This document shows positions 7,548-14,049 of a DNA stretch of 17,125 bases, in pieces. The notes under the pieces are model-generated. The model searched no databases and was not told where the DNA came from. It saw nothing but the letters and a program-made list of their open reading frames with translations. The DNA lies in NCBI GenBank assembly GCA_050331455.1, contig JBHJGV010000079.1, forward strand, positions 1 through 17,125. Direction: 5' to 3'. The first letter of the stretch is position 1, and each line of letters opens with the position of its first letter. The translations under genes and the position numbers were made by a program. The stretch is from CAYUYV01 sp050331455 (GTDB lineage: Bacteria > Pseudomonadota > Alphaproteobacteria > JAJFIK01).

Positions 7548-7565
7548 CCCGCCCGCCCGCCCCCC
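7548..7565 (-). other. Potential G-quadruplex in the leader of the PepSY gene
   Basis: The plus strand has CCC-G-CCC-G-CCC-G-CCCCCC, so the minus (coding) strand carries four G-runs separated by single bases, a textbook G-quadruplex pattern with minimal loops. It lies in the 201-nt gap between the mutL stop and the PepSY start, about 125 nt upstream of the latter. Sequence pattern only; no function is demonstrated. I see no other feature in this gap. Confidence 0.45.
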
Positions 7566-7624
7566 TGATGGATGGAGGACGCGAGGAAGCGGGGCAAAAA
7601 CCGGACACAGATGCGCCCATGATC

Positions 7625-9523
7625 CTACCGCCGGCCGAACAGGCGTTCGATGTCACTGAGTTTGAGTTCCACATAAGTGGGGCGGCCGTGATTGCACTGA
7701 CCGGAATGGGGCGTGCGTTCCATCTCGCGCAGCAGGGCGTTCATTTCAGGACCCGTCAGCACACGGCCGGAGCGCACGCTGCCATGGCAGGCCATGGTGG
7801 CGCAGACCGCTTCGAGCCGCTCCTTGAGGGCCACAGCCTCGTCCAGCTCCTCGATCAAATCGCCGAGATCGCTCACCAGGCCCTGGACATCGGCCTGGCC
7901 CAGCAGGGCCGGCGTCTCGCGCACGAGCACGGCATCCTCGCCGAAGGGCTCGACCACGAGACCAAGAGCCTCAAGCTCGCCCGCCCGTGCGACAAGCCGC
8001 TGGGCAGCCCCGGTCCCCACGGTCACCACATCGGGGATCAACAGGCCCTGGCGCGCCACGCCCCGCCCGATGAGAGCCGCTTTCATCCGCTCATAGACCA
8101 GCCGTTCATGGGCCGCATGCTGATCGACGATCACCAGACCGTCCGGCGTCTGCGAAACGATATAGTTCTGGTGGAGCTGGGCCCGCGCCGCGCCCAGGGG
8201 AAACTCCGCGTCGGCTCCATCGGTCTGCCCTGGCGCCCGGTCCTCCGGGGCGGTCTCCATGCGGGCGGCCGGCTGGGCCATCGCGGCGGTCTCATCCGTC
8301 CCCGGCGCAAAAAAATCCCGGGCGGCCTCGGCGAGCCCGCCCCGGGGCGGCGGAACCGGCCGATAGGCGCCGAAACGGTGGGGCGGCAACGCCTGCGGCG
8401 CAGCGGCGGGCGGGCGCGCAAGGTCCAGACCGGGCGCCGTGCGGGGGGTGAGGGCATCCAGCATACCCGAGGCCACGGTGGAGGAGGCCCGGTGCCCATC
8501 GCCGGCGAGGGCCGCGCCCACGGCACCGATCAGGGCCGCGCGCACCAGCGCCGGATTGCGAAAGCGCACATCGTGCTTGGCCGGATGGACATTCACATCC
8601 ACAAAAGAGGTCGGGCAGGAAATGAACAGGGCCGCGGCCGCATGGCGGTCCCGAGCCAGATAATCCGCATAGGCCGCCCGCAGGGCGCCGAGCAGCATCC
8701 GGTCCCGCACCGGCCGTCCGTTGACGAACAGATATTGCATTTGGGCGGTCGCGCGATTGTAGGTGGGCAGGCCGGCAAGCCCGGTGATGAGGATGTCCTC
8801 GCGCCCCGCCCGCACGGGCACGGCGTTATCGGCAAACTCCGCCCCCAGAAGATCCTTCATGCGCCGCGCCAACGCCGTCTGCCCCTCCCCGTCGCGCACC
8901 GTTTCCACCGCGAGCACAACGCGGCCCTGGCTGCGCAGGGACAGGGCCACATGGGGGTGGGCCATGGCGAGGCGGCGCACAACATCGGCGATGGCCGCCA
9001 TTTCCGCCCGATCCGATTTCATGAATTTGAGGCGGGCGGGGGTGGCGTAGAAGAGGTCGCGCACGCTGACCCGGGTGCCGCAGCCCCCCGATGCGCCCTG
9101 GAAGGCGACCGGTTCCGGCGGCCCCCCGTCCCCGCCGTCCCGGCGCAGGGCCCAAGCCCCGTCACCGTCCCGGGCCCGGCTGAGGATCTCAAGGCGCGCG
9201 ACCGCCGCAATGGAGGGCAGGGCCTCCCCTCGGAAACCGAGGGAGCCAATGGCCAAGAGATCCACATCTCCAGCATCGTCGGCCTGGAGTTTCGAGGTCG
9301 CATGGCGCTCAAGAGCCAGGGGCAGGGCCGCCTCGTCCATGCCGCAGCCGTCATCGGTGAGGGCAATGAGGCGCTTACCGCCATCCTCGATCTGGATATC
9401 GACCCGGCGGGCGCCCGCGTCCAGCGCGTTTTCCAACAGTTCTTTCACGGCGCTCGCCGGCCGCTCGATCACCTCGCCGGCCGCGATCTGGTTGACCGCC
9501 GTTTCCGGCAGGCGGCGTATCAT
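7625..9523 (-). CDS. mutL: DNA mismatch repair protein MutL, endonuclease-type
   Basis: MutL couples MutS mismatch recognition to strand removal. The 632-residue form starting at ATG 9523 opens with MIRRLPETAVNQIAAGEVIERP, where the family normally begins. The GHKL ATPase motifs are all present: ELLENALDAGA (28-38, catalytic Glu and Mg-binding Asn), DDGCGM (57-62), RHATSKL (about 73-79) and GFRGEALPS (96-104). A variable proline/alanine linker follows, then a C-terminal dimerisation domain with the metal-dependent nicking motif DQHAAHERLVYE (467-478; DQHA-x2-E-x4-E). ACHGSVRSG (577-585) and CNHGRP (610-615) follow, so this is a nicking MutL, as expected in bacteria lacking MutH. The frame extends upstream through a Ser/Gln repeat to ATG 9631. 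Neither start has a good ribosome site, so a 36-residue N-terminal extension is possible. Confidence 0.95.
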   Translation of the reverse strand: MIRRLPETAVNQIAAGEVIERPASAVKELLENALDAGARRVDIQIEDGGKRLIALTDDGCGMDEAALPLALERHATSKLQADDAGDVDLLAIGSLGFRGEALPSIAAVARLEILSRARDGDGAWALRRDGGDGGPPEPVAFQGASGGCGTRVSVRDLFYATPARLKFMKSDRAEMAAIADVVRRLAMAHPHVALSLRSQGRVVLAVETVRDGEGQTALARRMKDLLGAEFADNAVPVRAGREDILITGLAGLPTYNRATAQMQYLFVNGRPVRDRMLLGALRAAYADYLARDRHAAAALFISCPTSFVDVNVHPAKHDVRFRNPALVRAALIGAVGAALAGDGHRASSTVASGMLDALTPRTAPGLDLARPPAAAPQALPPHRFGAYRPVPPPRGGLAEAARDFFAPGTDETAAMAQPAARMETAPEDRAPGQTDGADAEFPLGAARAQLHQNYIVSQTPDGLVIVDQHAAHERLVYERMKAALIGRGVARQGLLIPDVVTVGTGAAQRLVARAGELEALGLVVEPFGEDAVLVRETPALLGQADVQGLVSDLGDLIEELDEAVALKERLEAVCATMACHGSVRSGRVLTGPEMNALLREMERTPHSGQCNHGRPTYVELKLSDIERLFGRR

Positions 9524-9588
9524 GGCGCGGATCACGGCACTGGGCGCAAGAGCGCCAGGCGCGTCCAGAGGGGCGGCCGAACGCGCCT

Positions 9589-9627
9589 GGGGCTGGGACT
9601 GGGATTGGGGCTGGGCTGTGGATTGGG
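9589..9627. repeat. Hexanucleotide-type GGG-rich repeat before mutL, encoding (S/P)Q in the possible N-terminal extension
   Basis: The plus strand runs GGGGCTGGGACTGGGATTGG and continues to 9627, giving six G-runs of three or four, mostly at 6-nt spacing. Read on the minus strand in frame with mutL, it encodes SQ/PQ dipeptides (SQSTAQPQSQSQPQ) just after ATG 9631. The pattern suggests a degenerate 6-bp tandem repeat. The plus strand also meets the simple G-quadruplex rule. Changes by whole units would keep the mutL frame. Confidence 0.6.
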
Positions 9628-9806
9628 ACATGGAGGGTTCGGATCCGCAGGCGGCACGACACAATCGTCACTGGGACTCGACCGGATTCGCGGCCCATGC
9701 GCCAGCGCTGCCCGCCGACGGGCCCTCGCAGGTCTGTCCGGCCCTTCCGCCCTCCTGGGTGGATCGTCCCAAACGGACATGTCCGCTACGGCGGGCATGT
9801 GTGAGA

Positions 9807-10544
9807 TCAGGGCAGGACCCGAGTCAGCCGCTCCAGGGCCGGCCGATCCGCATCGCCGCGGCTCAAGGTGCCCAGGCGCAGATCCGATGGCGTCGGGGCA
9901 CTGCCGGCTGCGGGCAACAGACTCACCGGTCCGCTGGACCGCGCCAGGTCGGTCATCCGCGACAGACCGCTCGTGCCGTCAGAAGCCGCCAGGGACGTGG
10001 ATGACGACGGACCGGTCCGCCCGTCGGAAAGGGCAATGCTGGCCCGCTGGGGCATGGGCTGTTCCAGAAGCGGCGCCCGCCGGGCCATCGGCATCAGGGG
10101 CTGCGGCGCAGGCTCGTCCTGCGGCGTCGCATCGGGGGCCCGATCCCGACGATTGGAGGAGGGCGTCACAGGTTGTGCGTTGGGTGCAAGGGCGGGTTCG
10201 CCCGCGCCGCGCGGTCCCGAGAGGGGATCAGCGGGCTGGGAGCGGGAGAGAAACACAGTCGTCGAGGTCCAGGACGGCGTGCGGGACAGGGTGGTCTTCA
10301 AAGCCAAAGCGGCCGTGGAGCCCGGCAACCGAAGGACAGCCTGGATCGGCTGACCGCGGGTAACGGGCACTGTCCCGACGCGGGTGTTGTCGGCGGGACC
10401 GGTCTCGGCCGCACCGACAACGGTAACGGGGGTGATGCTGTGGCTAGAACCAGCCTTGTCGACGCTGGGACGGGGCAAGGCTTGCCTCGGTCCGGCGACC
10501 GCTGTCGAGACTTTCAGACACCCGATCAGGCTCGGAGGCGGCAT
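9807..10544 (-). CDS. Doubtful proline/serine-rich ORF between bamF-like gene and mutL
   Basis: An open frame of up to 245 codons that I do not recognise. It is rich in Pro, Ser, Ala, Arg and Thr, with no signal peptide, membrane segment or known motif. The first ATG (10544) would overlap the bamF-like gene by 101 nt, which is unusual; a GTG at 10370 is an alternative start after that gene's stop. A sample of codons near 10320-10380 shows strong G/C preference at third positions, as in its neighbours. A sample near 10140-10200 does not, so the distal half looks less like a coding sequence. It could be a fast-evolving hypothetical gene, a decayed gene, or a chance ORF in G+C-rich spacer. If it is not a gene, the 9665-10443 region is an unusually long spacer for this otherwise compact run. 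Confidence 0.3.
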   Translation of the reverse strand: MPPPSLIGCLKVSTAVAGPRQALPRPSVDKAGSSHSITPVTVVGAAETGPADNTRVGTVPVTRGQPIQAVLRLPGSTAALALKTTLSRTPSWTSTTVFLSRSQPADPLSGPRGAGEPALAPNAQPVTPSSNRRDRAPDATPQDEPAPQPLMPMARRAPLLEQPMPQRASIALSDGRTGPSSSTSLAASDGTSGLSRMTDLARSSGPVSLLPAAGSAPTPSDLRLGTLSRGDADRPALERLTRVLP

Positions 10545-11019
10545 CGACCACCTGTTCCGTCAGGCTGTCCTCACCCCGCCAGAACAGGATCTGGTCGGCG
10601 AAGCTCCGGTCCTTGCGGGCCAGCATGGTGGTCTCGGCTTCCAGGACCCGGCGGATCGAGGCATCGGCCTGCAGGGCGCCGGCCTTCGACAGCAGGGCCT
10701 GCTCGCCGCGAGACTGGCGCTCCGCCTGCTCGCCACTGTCCGAATAATCCGTGAACAGCAGCGCCGCAGCGGTCTGGCTCGTCGCCACATCCTGGGGCCG
10801 CTTGGCACCGGGCCGCGGCGGGCGCAGCGAGAAATCGGGGGGGATCACCAGAGGCGCCTTGGTGACGATCGCGAATTCGTCGGGGGACGACTTGGTCAAA
10901 CCCAACGCTTTCGCAAGACCGCTGCACCCCGGCAGAACCAGGCAAACCGCGGCGGCAGCCGCCAGACGAAGGCCTGTAACGCGGGCCGTACCCGTACGCA
11001 GTGACGCATTCATGCCCAT
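10444..11019 (-). CDS. bamF: DUF3035 lipoprotein, BamF-like outer-membrane assembly subunit
   Basis: About 191 residues. The N-terminus is basic, then hydrophobic (LRLAAAAAVCLVLPGC), ending in a lipobox with the lipidated Cys at about residue 32, so the mature protein should be an outer-membrane lipoprotein. The next segment, LAKALGLTKSSPDEFAIVTKAPLVIPPDF, with LRPPRPGA after it, is the hallmark of DUF3035, an alphaproteobacterial family identified with the BAM subunit BamF. The C-terminal third is a charged helical tail including FADQILFW. The start is uncertain: ATG 11019 has GAGG 5 nt upstream and ATG 11013 has the same site at 11 nt; a longer ATG at 11049 has weaker support. lspA, which processes lipoproteins, lies immediately upstream in the same orientation. 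Confidence 0.85.
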   Translation of the reverse strand: MGMNASLRTGTARVTGLRLAAAAAVCLVLPGCSGLAKALGLTKSSPDEFAIVTKAPLVIPPDFSLRPPRPGAKRPQDVATSQTAAALLFTDYSDSGEQAERQSRGEQALLSKAGALQADASIRRVLEAETTMLARKDRSFADQILFWRGEDSLTEQVVDAASEPDRVSESLDSGRRTEASLAPSQRRQGWF

Positions 11020-11320
11020 ACTTTCCTCGTCATTCCTCTGCACATGCATCCAAAACTACATGAACTGTGTGGCTTTGGCGAGCACCCTTCCGATGGCGCA
11101 CACCCTTGAAATGGGCTGTCCCGCCGGTCCGGCCCTTTCGAGCCTGCCACATGTCAACCCTGCCACAGGAGCCGGGATCGGCGCTGACCTCGATCAAGGG
11201 CGCCCTGACAGAGGGCCTATGCTCATCCGCCCGACGCTCGTCCCATTTGGCCAGTAGAACGCGGCACTGTGCCCAAAGCATGACCATCCGGAAAGAGACC
11301 GCATCATCGCACCATCAACG
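11020..11320. other. Intergenic stretch between lspA and the bamF-like gene; no gene found
   Basis: About 300 nt with no credible coding sequence on either strand. A TTGACA hexamer occurs on the minus strand at 11152-11157, but no matching -10 element lies at the usual distance (the position holds GGCCGG), so I do not call a promoter. Given its length and position it probably carries the promoter of the bamF-like gene. The ribosome site GAGGAA lies at about 11023-11028. Confidence 0.4.
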
Positions 11321-11357
11321 TCAGGGCACCATGAACCTCAGGGCACCATGAAGGTCA
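11321..11357. repeat. 17-bp direct tandem repeat ending at the lspA stop codon
   Basis: TCAGGGCACCATGAACC (11321-11337) is followed directly by TCAGGGCACCATGAAGG (11338-11354), 15 of 17 positions identical. A third TCAGG begins at 11355, where TCA is the complement of the lspA stop codon. A weaker copy may precede it (CGCACCATCAACG). It looks like slippage duplication of the lspA 3' end; no function is evident. Confidence 0.7.
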
Positions 11358-11924
11358 GGCCTTGTCCGCGGCCGGGCTCCGGGGCGCATCCTCAGGGCGC
11401 GGGCCCCAGACGGAATCGAGCAGCAGACACCCCACACCGCACACGATGCCTATGTCCGCCACGTTAAAAATGTACCAATGAAAGCCCATGACGTGGAAAT
11501 CGAAAAAATCGGCCACGGCGCCATAGATGGCCCGGTCGATCGCGTTCCCGATCGCGCCGCCGATGACAAGACCGAGCCCCAGGGCGAGCAGGCGGGAGCG
11601 GGCGCGCAGGAGCCAGATGCTCAAGCCCACGACGACCGCCAGGGCGAACCCGGTCAACAAGACCTTGCCCCACAGCGCATTGGCCTGGAGCAGGCCGAAG
11701 CTCACCCCTTCGTTCCATGCCATGACGATGTTGAAATAGGGGGTCACGATGATCCCGTCCCCCGGCAGCATGTCCTTGAACCCAAAGCGATAGAGCAGGA
11801 GGTTCTTGGAAATCTGGTCGGCCGCGAGGGTCACCGCAGCGACGAAAATGCCAAGGCGCGCCCACGGCGTGAGCGATCCGGGGGCAAAGGATCGGGGCGA
11901 GGGCAGTTGGGACAAACCGGTCAA
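11355..11924 (-). CDS. lspA: Lipoprotein signal peptidase (signal peptidase II)
   Basis: An inner-membrane aspartyl protease that removes signal peptides from lipidated prolipoproteins. The four-helix arrangement is clear: ARLGIFVAAVTLAADQISK (about 22-40), a loop with FNIVMAWNEGVSFGLL (64-79), then helices to about 140. The catalytic aspartates sit in GNAIDR (Asp130) and FNVADIGI (Asp157), with VADFFDFH between them. The frame stays open further upstream, but TTG 11924 is preferred: GGAGG lies about 9 nt before it, and it gives 189 residues, close to the family norm. A TTG at 11984 would add 20 residues with little support. In many alphaproteobacteria lspA directly follows ileS; here a DUF547 gene and a transposase remnant separate them. 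The predicted lipoprotein gene follows downstream. Confidence 0.93.
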   Translation of the reverse strand: MTGLSQLPSPRSFAPGSLTPWARLGIFVAAVTLAADQISKNLLLYRFGFKDMLPGDGIIVTPYFNIVMAWNEGVSFGLLQANALWGKVLLTGFALAVVVGLSIWLLRARSRLLALGLGLVIGGAIGNAIDRAIYGAVADFFDFHVMGFHWYIFNVADIGIVCGVGCLLLDSVWGPRPEDAPRSPAADKA

Positions 11925-12007
11925 GGGGTCGAGCCTCCATGGGGCGCTGGTCCCGGCACACGGGTCGGCGCAGACGCAGCGCAAGTCATCCGGGCGGACG
12001 CCGCACC

Positions 12008-12946
12008 TTACCTGGGGTCGGCGTCATTCAAATCCCAGTCATAGCGGTATCCGGCAATCCGGGTCACCCCCTCTAGCCGGGCCAGAAGATCCGGGCCGGC
12101 GAAGGTCCGGAAATGCTCCAGTTTGGTCCCGTCCTTGCCGCCGAAATCCTCGCCGTACCAGCGATAGATCTTGGAGGCGACCACCGCACCGTCTTCCACG
12201 GCGACGCCCCGGGGATGGGTCACATAGCGCCGGGCCGCGTCATCGAGATCGGCTTCCAGCGTCGCACCCGTGAACGGCTTCGCCCGAAGATTGGGGCAGC
12301 CGATGGAGGCACAGTTCACCGCATAATGGACCCGGTTATCCTGCCAGTGGCTGCGCAGGATATTGTGCTCGATATCATCGAGGGACAGCGCCTCCCCGTC
12401 CACGGTGACCCGGTCCTTGCCCCACGGCCCGATGGAAAAGAGCCCCGGCCGGATCGACCGGATGGAGCGCACGGGATAGGCGTCCAGCACCACATCAAGG
12501 GTCAGCGCATTATAGAGATTGGCCCAAAAGGCGAACTGCTCCGGCCGGTCGAGAGCCGAGACATCGGTGGCTGCGAGCGCAGCGACATAGGCCTTGAGGG
12601 CCTGGTGATCCTCGGCCGTCACCGTGCCATAGCGCACCCGGTTGATGCCGTCCTCTCCTTCAACGAGATAGGCGTCCAGGAACGACGCAAAGGCGGAATG
12701 ATCCACGGTCATCGTGGCGCCCGGCGTGTGGGCGGCAAAACGGGCGATGGGCTCGCGGGCCGCGGCCAGTCCGGGCCACACGGCGACGGCCGCGAAGGCG
12801 ATTGCCGTGATCAAACGACCCCAGAACATGGGGGTCCAGATCATGGGGGCCCAGATCATGGGGGCCCGAATGACCGGGCCGGAAACGCCGGGCGAAACCG
12901 ATGCGTGCCGGCGGTCCCTCCGATGGTGGTCCTGTTTCATGTCCAT
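12008..12946 (-). CDS. DUF547 domain protein with N-terminal signal sequence
   Basis: About 312 residues. A basic, repeat-bearing N-terminus (1-43) leads into a hydrophobic stretch RLITAIAFAAVAVWPGLAAA (about 44-63) with an AAA-type cleavage site, so the protein is probably exported to the periplasm. The rest carries the DUF547 pattern: EQFAFWANLYNALTLDVVLD (about 136-155), LSLDDIEHNILR (188-199), then VHYAVNCASIGCPNLR (206-221), with the conserved Asn-Cys-x-x-x-x-Cys spacing, and YRYDWDLND near the end. DUF547 has no settled function. ATG 12946 has GAGAGG 4-5 nt upstream; ATG 12940 is nearly as good. The same frame continues to an ATG at 13267 through transposase remnant sequence, which I exclude. 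The stop is 84 nt before lspA, so co-transcription is likely. Confidence 0.85.
   Translation of the reverse strand: MDMKQDHHRRDRRHASVSPGVSGPVIRAPMIWAPMIWTPMFWGRLITAIAFAAVAVWPGLAAAREPIARFAAHTPGATMTVDHSAFASFLDAYLVEGEDGINRVRYGTVTAEDHQALKAYVAALAATDVSALDRPEQFAFWANLYNALTLDVVLDAYPVRSIRSIRPGLFSIGPWGKDRVTVDGEALSLDDIEHNILRSHWQDNRVHYAVNCASIGCPNLRAKPFTGATLEADLDDAARRYVTHPRGVAVEDGAVVASKIYRWYGEDFGGKDGTKLEHFRTFAGPDLLARLEGVTRIAGYRYDWDLNDADPR
12821..12865. repeat. 15-bp tandem repeat (three units) inside the DUF547 signal-sequence region
   Basis: Two identical units CCAGATCATGGGGGC (12836-12850 and 12851-12865) adjoin a third, CCAGAACATGGGGGT (12821-12835), which differs at two positions. On the coding strand the units encode APMIW, APMIW, TPMFW. 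Each contains an in-frame ATG, so the repeat lengthens the region before the hydrophobic signal segment and multiplies possible start codons. Confidence 0.85.
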
Positions 12947-13104
12947 GCCGCCTCTCTCGCGTCCCTCTTCGCACCGCCCGCCGCCCCCGCACGCGTCCAC
13001 GCATCCGCCAACGCCCGGACGGTACCCTCGGCCAATTCGGCTCCAAGTCCAATCAGCCCGCCGGTCACATTTTGGATAGGGATCGGCTGTTGCCGATAAA
13101 AGAG

Positions 13105-13753
13105 ACGGCATGACGGCGGCATTGGCCTGCGCCGTCTTGAGTGTCCCGGGCAGGGTGGTCGTGTCGCCCTGATCGGCGGCATGTCTCTGCGCAGCGATCA
13201 CCACGCCCGTGTCCAGATCGACCGCGTGCTCGGGCTTGTAGGCCATAGGGGTGCGCCCGTCCTTCATCTTGGCGACCTTGGCCTCAGCGTCTGTCGCCCT
13301 GACCCAGTCCTCGTTCGACAGCGTCTTGCCCTAGCGCCTGCGGTCGATGGCCGTCAGCCACAAGCGCCAGACCCCACTCGAACACCGCCTCATGCACCGC
13401 CAGCGGCAACCGGGTGCAAATCTGGCTCAGGCTCGAATGGTCCGTAACCCTCTCATGACACTCAAGGCGCAGGAAATCCCGCAGGCTCAGGCTGTCTCCA
13501 GACCGCGTTCGGACTGCAGACCCTCGAAATAAGCGATCAGATGTATGCGAAAAGAGCGCCCCGGCGGGATCGAACGACGTCCCAGCCGAGAAGCGTAATA
13601 AGGCGCGCACAGAGCTTCCACAAACCCGTCGAAACCCGCCTCCACCAGCACGTCCTGCAGCCGGTCGAAAAACCCATGGCCCGGCGAGCGCGGCAACGCC
13701 GACCAGCCCACAAGCAACGATCCCTGACGCTCCGCCTGCCGACCCATCGCCAT
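13105..13753 (-). pseudogene. Decayed DDE transposase (IS1182/IS5-like, DUF772-type N-terminus)
   Basis: Three consecutive fragments on the minus strand match one transposase family in order. (1) 13753 to about 13490: the N-terminus (QGSLLVGWSALPRSPGHGFF, LCAPYYASRLGRRSIPPGRS, YFEGLQSERGLE). (2) About 13500 to 13330, shifted frame: SGDSLSLRDFLRL, VTDHSSLSQ, RLPLAVHEAVF. (3) About 13320 to 13105, another frame: KTLSNEDWV, AKMKDGRTPMAYKPEHAVDL, DQGDTTTLPGTL. The junction of 1 and 2 lacks the few residues normally joining 'SERGL' to 'DSLSL'. The segment expected to carry the first catalytic Asp (family 'GVDAST') is missing between 2 and 3. The protein ends before the second Asp ('ADKGYH'), so it cannot be active. 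The family name is from memory of related proteins. Confidence 0.85.
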
Positions 13754-14000
13754 CGCAAAACCCGTCCCGACTCGCTCCGGAGATCACATCCACAGTGAGG
13801 CAGGCCATGGCGACTTGTTCAACGGGCTGGTAAGGGCTGAAATTTCAGATTTATCGAGCTCAAACAGGGGCATGTTGTTTCAATATCCGAAAGATTGCGG
13901 AGCGCTCTTAATCCCGAGTCGGACCGGGTCTTCACCCCCCCGGTCATCAACCGCATCTCAAAGCGGACCAAGGGGCCCAGGTTACAAACCCCGGTCAGCG
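13754..14000. other. Spacer between ileS and transposase remnant; possible IS end
   Basis: No gene is credible here. The minus strand of 13811-13828 reads AGCCCGTTGAACAAGTCG, which resembles the GTTGAAnAAgTC-type ends seen on several DDE insertion sequences and could mark the outer end of the decayed element. This is a weak, memory-based call. Just outside it lies a perfect 12-bp palindrome, CTGAAATTTCAG (13837-13848), in an A+T-rich patch. I find no matching inverted copy on the far side of the remnant. Confidence 0.3.
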
Positions 14001-14036
14001 ATCCGGCCCCGACCAGCCATTCGGCCCCGACCGGCG
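14001..14036. repeat. 18-bp tandem repeat just downstream of ileS
   Basis: ATCCGGCCCCGACCAGCC (14001-14018) is followed by ATTCGGCCCCGACCGGCG (14019-14036), with the 11-bp core CGGCCCCGACC identical in both. It starts 14 nt after the ileS stop on the minus strand. It does not form an obvious stem with a T-tract, so I do not call it a terminator. Confidence 0.6.
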
Positions 14037-14049
14037 GCGCCTTCCTGCA

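Noticed and set aside
6263..10363. A 1366-codon open frame on the plus strand
   Set aside because: It lies antisense to the PepSY gene, mutL and the proline-rich ORF, all but the last well supported by motifs. Its product is low-complexity Arg/Gly/Pro/His-rich sequence, as expected from mirrored codons in G+C-rich DNA.
11152..11157. A TTGACA hexamer on the minus strand upstream of the bamF-like gene
   Set aside because: No -10-like sequence lies 16-18 nt downstream, so a promoter is not supported.
13082..13097. Hairpin ATCGGC-TGTT-GCCGAT followed by AAAAG on the plus strand
   Set aside because: It has the stem of a terminator, but the T-tract is on the wrong side for the minus-strand genes and no plus-strand gene precedes it.
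12113..13099. A 328-codon plus-strand frame across the DUF547 gene
   Set aside because: It is antisense to a recognisable DUF547 domain; its composition is that of a mirrored frame.
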